Of a DNA stretch of 64,000 nucleotides, positions 38,392-50,300 are shown in pieces. Origin of the DNA: Gordonia shandongensis DSM 45094 (GTDB lineage Bacteria > Actinomycetota > Actinomycetes > Mycobacteriales > Mycobacteriaceae); assembly GCF_000423025.1 (NCBI RefSeq), contig NZ_AUHE01000003.1:283797-347796 (forward strand), in the 5' to 3' direction. A program made the translations under genes and the position numbers. Numbering within the stretch: position 1 is the first letter of the stretch; every line of letters begins with the position of its first letter. The notes below the pieces were generated by a model, which was given only the letters and a program-made list of their open reading frames with translations, was not told the DNA's origin and searched no databases.

Positions 38392-41300
38392 TCACTCGTC
38401 TGTCGTGTCGACGTCGCCGGCCACCGCCTTCTCTCGCCATATCCGCTGCGCCGTGGGGATCCATTCGGAGACCGCCGCCGGGTCGAGGAGGCGGGCGTGT
38501 CGGAAACTCGTCGACCACCAGTGGTCGATGGCCGTGAGATGGTGCGCCCATGCGCTCACGGCGGTCGGCGGGTGTGCGTGACTGTCACGGTTCGGTTCGG
38601 AGCCGATGATCGCCGTCGGGACGTCGAGCACACCGCGTGTTCCGTACGACAATGTGCGTTCACATCCCGCGTAGGACTCGAACATCGCCGCGAGGTCGTC
38701 GTCGGGCAGCGTCGTCACAGAGCGTGCATCGTCGGTCTGTCCGCCACCGCCGAACAAGGTTCGACGAACGAGGTCGGTACGCGAGACACCGGTCGGTGCT
38801 CCGGTCCGCAGTGCGAGATCGGTTTCGGCCCGATCGCGAGCATCCGTGACGGTCACTGGAGCGTCCGCGACCGCTACCGACGGGTAGGCGTCGATGATCG
38901 TCAACGACGCCACCCGTCGACCCCGAATCGTGAGCTCTCGGGCCGTCCAGTACGCCAGATGGCCGCCGTACGACCAGCCCAGAAGATCGAGGTCCCCGGC
39001 CGGATGCCGACTCTCCAGCAGATCCGCATAGGCGGCCGCCACGACCTCGGGTGGCCCTCCTGGTTCGGGTGCGGGCAGCCCGTAGAGACCCCACCCCGGC
39101 GGGACCCGATCCGCGAGAACCGCGTATGGGACCACGAGACCGAATCCTTCGGGGAAGCAGTAGACGGACCGGTCGGACGACGCGGCGACGAACTCGGTGA
39201 GCGGCGAGGCCTCCTGATCGGCGCGAGACACCTCGCCGCCGCTGTCCGCCCCGGTCACTCGCGCCGCGATCTCGCGGACCGTCATCCCGCTGAGCACGTC
39301 TCGCACCGTGACCGCTAGGTGTTCGGACATCGCGGCCTCCTTTCCGAGGACGTCGGCGAGACGCGAGACCAGGCGCATGATCGTCAGCGAGGTGCCACCC
39401 ATGTCCCTGATCGGCTCCACGACGGAGACCTCGTGCACCCCGAGCAGTTCGGCGGTCACGTCGGCGACGATCGCCTCGGTCGCCGTCGCCGGAGGCACTC
39501 GACGGTCGACGGCGACCTCGACCACGGGAAGCGCGCGAACGTCGACCTTCCCGTTGACCGTCAACGGGATCTCGCCGATCGGGATGACGGCGGCGGGCAC
39601 CATGTAGTCGGGGAGGGCCGTTCGCACGTGTGCGCGGACCGCTCCCGGATTCACCGTCCGACCGGCAGCGGGCACCACGAACGCTAGGAGTCTGCGCTGC
39701 CCCGCGCTGTCGAGTGGCGCGACCACTGCTGCGCGGGCCACGTCCCGGTGCGTCACGAGGGAATCGACGATCTCCGCGGGTTCGACGCGGTAACCCCGGA
39801 TCTTGATCTGATCGTCGGTGCGTCCGAGATAGTCGAGAGCACCGTTGCCACGGCGTCGGACACGATCACCCGTCCGGTACATGCGTTCCCCCGCACCTCC
39901 CCACGGGCACGCGGGGAAACGTTCCGCGGTCAGACCGGGCCGCCCGTGATAGCCGCGGGCGATCCCGGCCCCGGCGAGATACAGTTCACCGATCACTCCG
40001 GCCGGCACGGGGTTGAGGCCGTCGTCCAGGACATACGCGCGGGTATTGGTGATCGGATGCCCCAGGGTGGGAGTCTCGCTGTCCGCGAGATCCGCGCCGA
40101 GCGCGTTGATCGTGTACTCCGTCGGACCGTAGAGGTTGTAGGACTCGACGCCAGGCGTGGTACGCAGCCGCGTCCACAGTGCATCGGGAACCGCCTCACC
40201 GCCGAGGGAGACGAACACCACTCCGCAATCCTCGGCCCGTCGTGATCGCCCCGCAGGACGATCACGATCCACCAGGCCCTGCTCCACGAGGACGTCGATG
40301 TACGACGGCGTCGAGTCGAAGCCGTCGATGCCCACCCTGTCGTAGTGCTCGAGCAGCTCTGCCGGCTCCTTCCGCAGGGTCTCGTCGATGATGTGGACGC
40401 AGTGGCCGTTCACGAGCCAGAACAGTTGCTCCCACGACGCGTCGAAAGAGAACGAGGTGGTGTGCGCGATCGCGAGGCGCCGGCCCTGCTGACCGGCCAC
40501 CACCGGGTTGAAGATCGTCTCCACGTGGTTCACGTACATGTTCGTCAGTCCCCGATAGCCGACCGCGACGCCCTTCGGCCGTCCCGTGGAGCCGGAGGTG
40601 AAGATCAGGTATGCGAGATTGTCCATCCGGACCGGACCGCCCCGTTCGACGTCCCGCACGGGCGACGAGTCCATTCGGGCGATCTCGTCCACCACGACCT
40701 CGCTGTCGAGGAGGAGGCTGCGGTGTCCGACCACCAGTGACGGGTCCGACGATGAGGTCGAGATCACGATGCTCGGCGCCGACTCGCCCACGATGTACCG
40801 CGCACGCTCGAGCGGCAGATCGGGGTCGATCGGGACGTACGCCGCGCCGGCGGCGAAGACCGCGAACATCGCGATCACCATCCGCTCGTCACGCGGCAGG
40901 ATCAGCGCCACCCGATGTTCGGGGCGGACCCCGCGGTCGATCATCACCCGCGCCAACCGATTGATCGCGCCGTGCAGCTGGCCGAACGTCAGACTCACAT
41001 CACCGGCGACGAGTGCCGGCGCCTCGGGAGTCGCGGTCGCTTGCATCGCGAAGAGCCCCGCCACGGTGCGGTCGGGAACAGCCGCCGTCGTCTCATTCCA
41101 TCGCCGCACCTCCGCGTCGAACTCGGCGGGCGCGATCGTCGTCACCGCACCGACGGCAACGTCGGGCGACTCGACCATGGTCGAGAGGACCCGCACGTAC
41201 CGCTGCATCAGCTCATCGATCTGGGCTGCGGAGTACAGGTCGCCGCGATATGCGCATCGAAGGTGGATCCGGTTCCCCGGCATCGCCGAGATCGAGATCG

Positions 41301-44300
41301 GATAGTGGGTCGCGTCGTCGAGCACCCCTCCCGTCAGCCGGATGCCCCCGTTCGGTCCGACCGTCCGGTCGGTGCGCGCCACCGGATGGTTCTGGGTCAC
41401 GAACAGGGTGTCGAAGAGCTGCGGGAGACCCGATCCGGCCGTGATGTCCGTGAGGCTGACGAACGGTACATCGATCACCTGGATCTGGGCGCGGTGCGTG
41501 GCGCGAACGAGTTGTTCGACCGACATCCACGGGGTGGAACGCACCCGCACCGGCACCGTGTTGAACAACAGCCCGACGATGCGGTCGGCGCCCGGAACCT
41601 CCGGTGGCCGTCCCGACACCGTGGCGCCGAACACGACATCCGTCGAACCGGTCAGCCGTGAGAGCGTCACACCCCATGCGACCCGGAGGACGGTGCTGGC
41701 TGTGCTGCCCGCTCGTCGTGCGAGATGCTCGACGGCCGCGCTGAGTTCGATCGGCAGGTCGGTGCGATAGTCCCGCGCCGAAGCCAAGTCGACCGTGCTG
41801 CCGACTGCGTCGGGCCGCAGGATCGTCGGTTCGGCGAGACCGGCGAGGTAGTCCGCCCACGCGCTCGCCGCGCGGGCGGTGTCCTGCCGCTGCAACCACA
41901 TCGCATACTCGCGATACAGTGCGGGCCGCTCGAGGCCGGTGCCGTCGGGGTCGTCGTACAGCGCCAACAGCTCGTCGAGGACGATCTGGTACGACCATCC
42001 GTCGAGCAGCGCGTGTTCGAAGGTCATCGCCAGAACCCAGCCGTCGTCGCCGACCCGCACCGCCAGGAAGCGCACGAGCGGAGGCCGGTCGGAACGGAAG
42101 GACGTCTCGCGTTCGCGCTGCAAGAGGGCATCGACGTCCACGCCCGACCGGCCGTCGAGGACGCGGACAGGCACCTCGACCCGCTCCGGCACGACCTGCA
42201 CGATGCCCCCGTCGATCATCGTGAAGCCCGCACGGAGGTTCGGATGGCGGACCAACAGTGTTCTCACCGCCGCTCGGAGACGTTCCTGCGACAGCCGTCC
42301 GCTGAAGTTCAGGCGCGCCTGCGAGACGTACGGGTCGGCGGCCCCGGTCTCTGCCGCCAGCTGCATGTGGAACAGCAGGCCCTGCTGCAGTCCGCTGGCC
42401 GGCATCACATCCGCCCAAGCGCCGAAGGTCGCCTCTACCTCGAGCAAGTCGGCGGCGCCGAGTCCCACCAGTGTGGGGCGGGCCGGATCGCGCACGGCGC
42501 GTTCGGCGGCCGCGCGGATGAGTTCGGCCTGTCCGGCCGGAGCCATGGCGGCCCGCGAGAGCGCTCGACCCACCCGGCGGGCATCGACAAGCTCTGCCGC
42601 CTCCGGTGTGCCGTCGACTCGCCAGCGAATGATGCGGGTGGTACGACCGGCTGTAGCGGTTCCCACGTGCACGGTCACCACCGTCGCGTATCCGTCGAGG
42701 GGTTGCGCGGCCGGCCGAGCATCCGTCTCATACCAGCGGATGAGCAGCCGGGCTCCCGAGCCGTCCCGACGGACCTCGGCCGCAACCGGCCGATCCGGAA
42801 GGCAGCCGGCCACCGCGGTGACGAGCGTGGCGTGGTCGGCGCCGGCCAGGCCGACGGGAATGACGACGGGATACCGCAGAGCCAACCGTCCCGGTGTCAA
42901 TGCGGTGTCGTCGGTCCGCACGGACTGCTCGATGTCGATGACGAGGGCGTCGCGTGCACCCGTGACGACGGGGCCGCTGTGGCCGGCGATCCCCGAGATC
43001 ACCGCAGCCACCACGGCGTCTCGGATCGACACGGCGCCGACCATGGAGCGTTCGACGCCCGCAGCGTGCTCGAGCGCCCGCCCTCCTGCCGTGCCGGGTC
43101 CTCTTGGACCGACGACGTTCTCGCCTCGACCGTCGGCGGACACCCGTGCAGCCACCTCATCGGCGGGGGTGGCCATCGCGACCCGGATGCGGCCGGGCGC
43201 GGTGGCGGCGGACTCCACGGCGGTTGCGAGCGCGTCGGCGAACACCGGGTCACAGCCCGTGACCACCAGTTCTGCGGCGCGGACGAGTCCGTCGTCCCCC
43301 ATTTCAATGTCGAGTCCCCGATCGGATCCGGTCCCGACGCCTCCTGCCGCGCCGAACGAATCCCGAATGCGCAGTGCCGTTCCGTAGTCGAGAACGCGAT
43401 CAATGCCGACAGGAGCCAAGGGGTCCTCGTCGACCCCGGCTGCCTCCTCGCGGGAGGCGCCGGTGGTCGGCACGTCGGCCACGATTGCCGCCAGGCACGC
43501 CCGGTGCGCCTGGCGGATACGCTCCACCGGCACCCCCGCCAGGTTCAGTCGACGGCGTTCGACGGACTCCGAACCGCGCCTCGACGCCGAGTCCGCGCTG
43601 GGGACGGTGAGGGTGACCATGTCGACTGCGTCGACCGCACCGCTGCTGCTCGCCACCGCAGTCAGATCGTCCACGCCGATGCCGGGGTCCGCGGCGAACG
43701 CCGATGCGGCCGCTACTATCCCGCAGAGCATTCCGTCGACGGTCTCGCCGGCGAACAGTTCCCGGGCATAATCGATGCCGATCGACCACGTCCCGTCCTC
43801 GTCCTCACCGAGCACGAACACCATCTCGAACTTGGCGACCGAGGCGTCCGGCGAACCCCCGAAGCGAGCGTGGACCTCCTCGCGATCGAGCCTCCGCAGT
43901 AGCGCGTCGCCCATGTCCATCGACTCGACGATGGACTGGTCGCGGTAGGCGATCATCACCTGGAACAGGGGCGACCGTCCGCCGAGACCACCCGGCCGGA
44001 CGGCGTCGACCACGTTCTCGAAGGGCACCTGGCCGTGCTCGATCGCCGACAGACCGTCGTCGCGGATCCGATCCAGCGCCTCACCTGCGAGGGGGTTGCC
44101 CGCCAGATCCGTCGTCATCACGACTGTGTTCACGAAGTAGCCGACGACGTCGGCGAAGCCGTGGTCGGGACGGACGGACACAGGGCTGCCGAAGGGGACG
44201 ACGTCGCCGGCACCGCGTCCGCGCAGCACCGCGGCGATCAGCAGTTGTGCCAGCATCAGCGGGCTCACCCGGAAGCGGCCGGCAAGAGCCCTCAGACCGC

Positions 44301-47300
44301 GGCTGGTCGCGGCGGGCAGAACGGCCCGTCGGGTCGCGACGGTGTGCCGCTCTCCGGGTCGCGGCGCACGCCTGTGGGGCAGTGCGGTCTCCGCCGGGAG
44401 GTCCGCGAGCCGTTCTCGCCAGAAGTCGACGTCGTCCCGGTATCGACCCGATTCGACGCGACGACGCTGAGCGATCGCGTGACTCTGATAGTCGAACCGC
44501 GTCGATTCCCGCGGCGCCTCCGCGGCTCCCGCAGAACGCCGACGATACGCGTCGACGAGCGTTCCGATCACCATCGGGAACGACGCCTCATCGGTGGCGA
44601 TGTGATGACCGGCGAGAACCAGGAGGGCCGTCCCCTCGGCATGGAACACCCGCACGCGGAACGGCACGTGCGTCGCGAGGTCCATCGGTTCGGCCACGAA
44701 GCGGGCGATGGCATCGCCTGTCGCGTCTGCGGGCACATGAACCGCGTCTGCGAGCCGATCGAGGTCGACGTCGTCGACTGGAAGCGCACGCTGCCACAGC
44801 AGGTCGTCTCGCCACTCGAAAACGGTGCGAAGGACCGGGTGTTCCGCGACGACGTCGAGGGAGGCGCGACGCAGCACGGCGATGTCGATGTCGCCGTCGA
44901 CTGCGAAGAGTGCGGCCACACGGTATGCCGAACCGTCATCGCCGGTCAGCTGGTCGGCCAGCCACAGTGACTGCTGTCCGAACGACGCGGGCGCCACACC
45001 GGGAGCACCGGGCGGCCTCGGGAAGCGATCGTCGACCGCATCCCGATCCCCCGAGTCCGTCTCTCCTGCTCCCGTAGCGCCCGCATCTCTATCGCTCGCC
45101 TCCGTAGACGCCGCGAGATGCTCCGCGAGCGTGATCGGCGTCGGATGGTCGAAGACATCACGCAGATCGGCATCGACGCCCCGCGCACGCAGCCGCGTGA
45201 CGAGTCGGTTCGCGAGCAACGAATGCCCGCCCAACGAGAAGAAGTCGTCGGCGATGTCGACGTCCGCAATTCCGAGCACCGCCGCGAAGTCGGCTGCGAG
45301 CGCGTCCCCGGTCACCGGTCCGGTGGGTTCCGCCGCCCGACCGTGGGCTGGAATCGGCGTCCGGGAAGGCGTCGGCAACGCTCCGCGATCGAGCTTTCCG
45401 TTGCTGCCGCGAGGCAGTCGATCGACGACGACCACGGTCGCGGGAACAAGATGTCGTGGCAGTACGTCGGCGAGCTCACGCCTGATTCCGGACGCGCTGA
45501 GATGATCTCCGGACCGTGATGCAGTCACGTACCCCACCAGCACCGGTTCGCCGGCGAGGATCTCCCGGCAGTCCACGGCGGCCTCGGCGACGCCGTCGAC
45601 GGCGACCAGTGCCGCCTCGACCTCGCCGGGTTCCACACGGATCCCGCGGATCGAGAGCTGACGGTCTGCACGACCGTGATAGCGCAGTCGACCTCCCTCA
45701 TCGACGGAGACCAGGTCTCCGGTACGGAAGACGACCGCACCGCTGCCCCAAGGGTCTGCGACGAACCGCGTACCGGTCAGCGCGGCCGCATCGGCGTATC
45801 CGCGCGCCACCTGCGGTCCCCCGACATAGAGTTCTCCGGGCGTGCGCAACGGGACCGGTCTGAGCCAGTGGTCCAGGACTCTCGCGACGGCGCCGGGGAC
45901 CAGCGTCCCCAGCGTGATCTCGGCATCGGGTCCGGTCAGTTCTGCGAATGCGACGTCACCGGCGACCTCGGTGGAACCGTACGAATTGATGATCACGGCG
46001 TCGGACTGCGCCCGCATGCGTCCGTACACGTCGGCGGAGAGCGCCTCCCCCGAGACAACCCATGTCCGGATCGACCCGAGAGCCCCGTCCGGGTATGTCA
46101 TGTCTGGGTGAGTCATGTCTGGGTGAGTCACATCTGGGGTCCCGACGATCTCTGCGGCAACCGACGGGACGGTCGTGATCCGGTTGACTCCCGAAGTTCG
46201 GATCACATCGCGCAGCTCGGCTGGATCCGCCGCGGCCGCATCGTCGGCGACGACGATGCGTGAACCCGCGGCCACCCCGCTCAGCAGATCGGTGACCGCG
46301 TCGACGAACCCCGGCACCGACCGCAGGATCCGTACGTCCGGTTCGGCGGCTCGGTCGCCGACCGACCAGAGTCGCAGACCCCACGTCACACGGGCGGCGA
46401 GCGCACGATGCGACATCACCGTGAGCTTTGGCGGTCCGGTGGTTCCGGAGGTGAAGACGCCCACCGCGCCGCTCTCGGGGAGCACGGGCCAGTCCCGCGC
46501 CGAAACAGTTGCCGCACTCCCGGCGCCCGGACGATCCATCACGTGGACCGCGAACGTCGCGGGCACTCGGCCGACGTTCATCGCATCGGTGACCACCACC
46601 GCCGGGTCGGTCGCTGTCAACAGGGCCGTCACACGAGCATCGGGGTGCGCGGGATCGATCGGCACAAGCACGCCCGGAGATCGGAGGACGCCGCACGTCG
46701 CGATCACCGCGTCGATGCCTCGCGGCAGCAGTACCGCCACATGCGACTCCGGGCGCACACCGAGCGCGGTCAGTGCCTCGACCAGCTCATCGGCTCGTCG
46801 GCGAAGCTCGTCTCCGGAGAGCACGGATTCCCCGGCGATCACCGTCGCGGCTCCCTCGGCACCGTCGAGGAGGTCGACGACCGTCGTCGGCGTCGCCGTC
46901 GCCGGCGGCCCAGACCAGACCGTCGGTACCGTCTCGGGCGTCGCGAACACGGATTTCGGCATCGCGTGCGGGTCGGTCGCGATCGTTTCGAGAGCTTCGA
47001 TCATCGACTCGACCAAGGCGGCGCCGAGTGCCTCCGGGACCCCCGCGGTAAAGGTGAGTTCGAGGTCCAGTCCCCCGGACGGCACCACGATCATCGTCAC
47101 CGGGAACGCCGCTTCGTCCTCCACGCCGGCCATTCGTACCCGCAGGTCGGTGGCTCGATCGATGATCGGCGCCATCGGATAGTTCTCGAACACCATCAGG
47201 GTGTCGAACAGAATGTCGCGCCGAAGGTCTCCCAGGATCTCGGAGAGCGGTGCGGAACGGTGCTCGTGAAGCGCGGAGTTCCATGCGTGGAGCCTCGCTG

Positions 47301-50300
47301 CGACGTCGTCGACGGTCTCGTCCGGCCGCTGATCGACACGGACGGGCACCGTGTTGATCAGCAGACCGACGGCGTCGTCGATTCCCGGGATCTCCGGGGG
47401 ACGCACCGCCACCGCGGTACCGAACACGACGTCGGCCGAGCCGGTGTGCCGTCCGAGCGTCAGAGCCCACGCAGTCTGCACGAGGGAGTTGATCGTGATG
47501 CCCGCGTCGCGTGCCCTGCTCGCGAGCGCCTCGGCGATCCCGGGGGCCACTGTGCCCGTCACCCGCCGTCGGCTGCGCTCACCGCCTGGTCGCGCCGGCG
47601 CTCGACCCGCCTCGGCGGGGACGACGATGGTCGGCCCCTCGAGCCCTTCGAGAGCTCGTGACCACGCACGACGGTCAGCCGCGCGGTCCCGTCGTTCCAG
47701 GTGCCGCAGATAATCCGCATATGGGATCGCCGCCGGAAGCCGTTCGCCACCTAGGAGGGCGAACAGTTCACGGATCAAGATCGGCATCGACCACCCGTCG
47801 AGAACCGCGTGGTGGTGCGTGACGACCAGGCGGTTCCGCTCGGCGCCGAGTCGGATGAGCAGGAAGCGGATCAGTTCGCCGCCGGCGGTGTCGAACCCGC
47901 GCGCTCGGTCGTCCGCGATGAGCCGATCCCGCTCCGCCTCATCTGCGGCGTCGAACTCCCTCCAGATCGCGACCGGGCGTTCCGGGACCACCGCCACCGG
48001 CCTCCCGTGCACCGTCACGGTGAATGTCGAGGCGAGATGGGGATGCCGAGCGAGCAGTCGGCTCGCTGCCTCCCTCAGGCGCAGCGCATCCAAGGGTCCA
48101 TCGACGTCGACGAGCAGCTGAACGAGGTACGGGTCGTGATTGTCCCCCGTCGCCGAAAGGAGCCCCTCCTGGAGTGGAGTCGGCGCGAGAACGTCGGCGA
48201 TCCCGGTGCTCCGCGACACGAGGTCGTCGAGTTCGTCCGGGGCCAGCGCGACGGTGATGTCTGAGGGGGTGAGACCGCCGATGCGCCCGTTACGACCGGC
48301 GTCGGCGATCGCGGCGACCGTTTCCTCGAATCGAGCCACGAGGTCGACGACGTCGCCGTCGGCGACGACCCCCGGCGCGTATCGGAACTGGACGTCCAGG
48401 GTCGGCTCATCGTGGTCCCCGGCCACCAGTGCGGCATTGATCTGGAGGGCGTGAGACATGCGCATCGACGGATCCATCGCGACCCCGAGCGTGCCGATTC
48501 CGTCGCCGGGTACCGGCAGGGCGCCCCACGGGCCTCCAACGCTCTCGGAATGCCTCCCGAGATAGTTGACCAGGAGTTCAGCGGCGACCACCCCCGGAGC
48601 CTCGCCGCCCTCGTCGACCCGGTAGCCGTAGCCGATCCCGCGGTGAGGCGCGTGACGCAAGGCTTCCTTCGCGGCCTTCACCACACTGTCGGCGCCCTCG
48701 AACCGGTCCTCCGACCACGGAGAGACGTCGACGCGAACCGGATACACGGTGGTGAACCATCCGACCGTCCGCGCGACGTCGTACGGGCGTCCGGTGACGT
48801 CGGCGAGCACGTCCGCCTCGCGTCCGTGCCCCTCCACGTCCAGGACGACCGCGCGGTCTCCGTCCGGTGAGAGGTCGGCCACGGCTCTCGCCGTTGCCGC
48901 GACGATCACGTCGTCCAGCCGACCGTGCACCGCCGGAACGACGATCTCGAGGATCGACCGGAGGTCAGCACCTCCGATACGGGACCACACGGTCCGAGAT
49001 GCTGCGACTGTGTCGGCCGGGCCGAGATCGCGACGCACGATGCTCGCCCTGCCCGCCGACGCGAGGATCTGTTGCCATGCGGTCCGATCACCGGGTGCCA
49101 GGAGTGCGGCCACACGCCGCCGCTCGGCATTCCAGGTCCGCAGCGAGTGCCCACTCGATGGAACAGATCCCGTCCCCCGCTCGACCGCGGTTCGCAGGTC
49201 CTCGAGGATCACGGACCACGACACGCCGTCTACCGCGAGGTGGTGAGCGACCATCACCAGAACACCCGGACCGGCGCGGCCGGGGATCCAGCACGCTCGG
49301 AACATCCGCCCCACCGACGGGTTCAGCCAGCCGTACCCCGCCGTCACTGCGGCCGCCACGGCGTCATCTGCCTCCTGAGTCCCCATCCGGACCTCCTCGG
49401 CGATCACGAATCCGTCCGTGTCGTCGGCCTCGCGGACACCCGTGTCCGCCGTTTGTCGACGGGGTCGGATGCGAAGCCCCTCATCGACCGAACCGATCAT
49501 CCGGAGGGCTCCGTGCGCCACCCGAAGGCCGGCAACCGCCCGCCTGAGAGCATCCGCGTCCACGTCCGCGGGGGTCGTCACCACAGTCGACTGGGCGAGG
49601 GACCGCGCGACCGACGACGACGTCGACCCCAACAGGTCGATCATGATCGGCGTCTCGATCAACGGCCCGACCGCGGCCTCCTCGGTCTCGCCGTCCGCAC
49701 CCGGCGCCGTCGGATCCGCCCGTCGGGCCAGGTCGGCGACCGTCGGATACCGCAGGACGTCCGCCGTCCGGATGTGCCATCCGCGACGTCGAACCGCCGA
49801 GATCAGCCGCAGCGCGGAGATGCTGTCACCGCCCAGCCGGAAGAAGTCGTCGGCGACACCCACCCGACCGACGCCGAGGACTTCGGTGAATGCTCCCGCC
49901 AGCGCACGTTCGCAGTCGGTCGCCGCGTCGCCTCCCCGACCCGCACCGGTATCCCATTCGGGCTCCGGCAGGGCATTCCGATCGGTCTTTCCACTGGTGG
50001 TCGTGGGCAGTTCGTCGATCACCATCACCACCGCGGGCACGCCGTGGGCCGGCAGGGTCTCCGCGAGTCCCGTTCGCACCCGTTCGGCGTCCAGCGGATC
50101 GAGGCTTCCGGCTCGCGGCACCACGTAACCCACCACCCGGGGCCCGGCCACGGTGTCGACGATCCGTGCGACAGCGGCGCCCACGCCGGGATGACCGAGC
50201 AGCGCGGCCTCGATCTCTCCGAGCTCGATTCGCTGACCGTGGATCTTGACCTGGAAATCAGTCCGCCCCACGTAGTCCAGTCCCCCGTCTGGGCGTCGGA

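Noticed and set aside
42510..43700. Frameshift or assembly error as cause of the missing A domain in the third NRPS module.
   Set aside because: The frame stays open from C3 into C4, and the stretch keeps faint carrier and epimerase traces, which fits old decay better. A collapsed assembly cannot be fully excluded without reads.
39748..43902. Many plus-strand open frames of 100 to 700 residues opposite the NRPS.
   Set aside because: All are low-complexity shadows in very GC-rich DNA; the minus frame carries every NRPS core motif without interruption.
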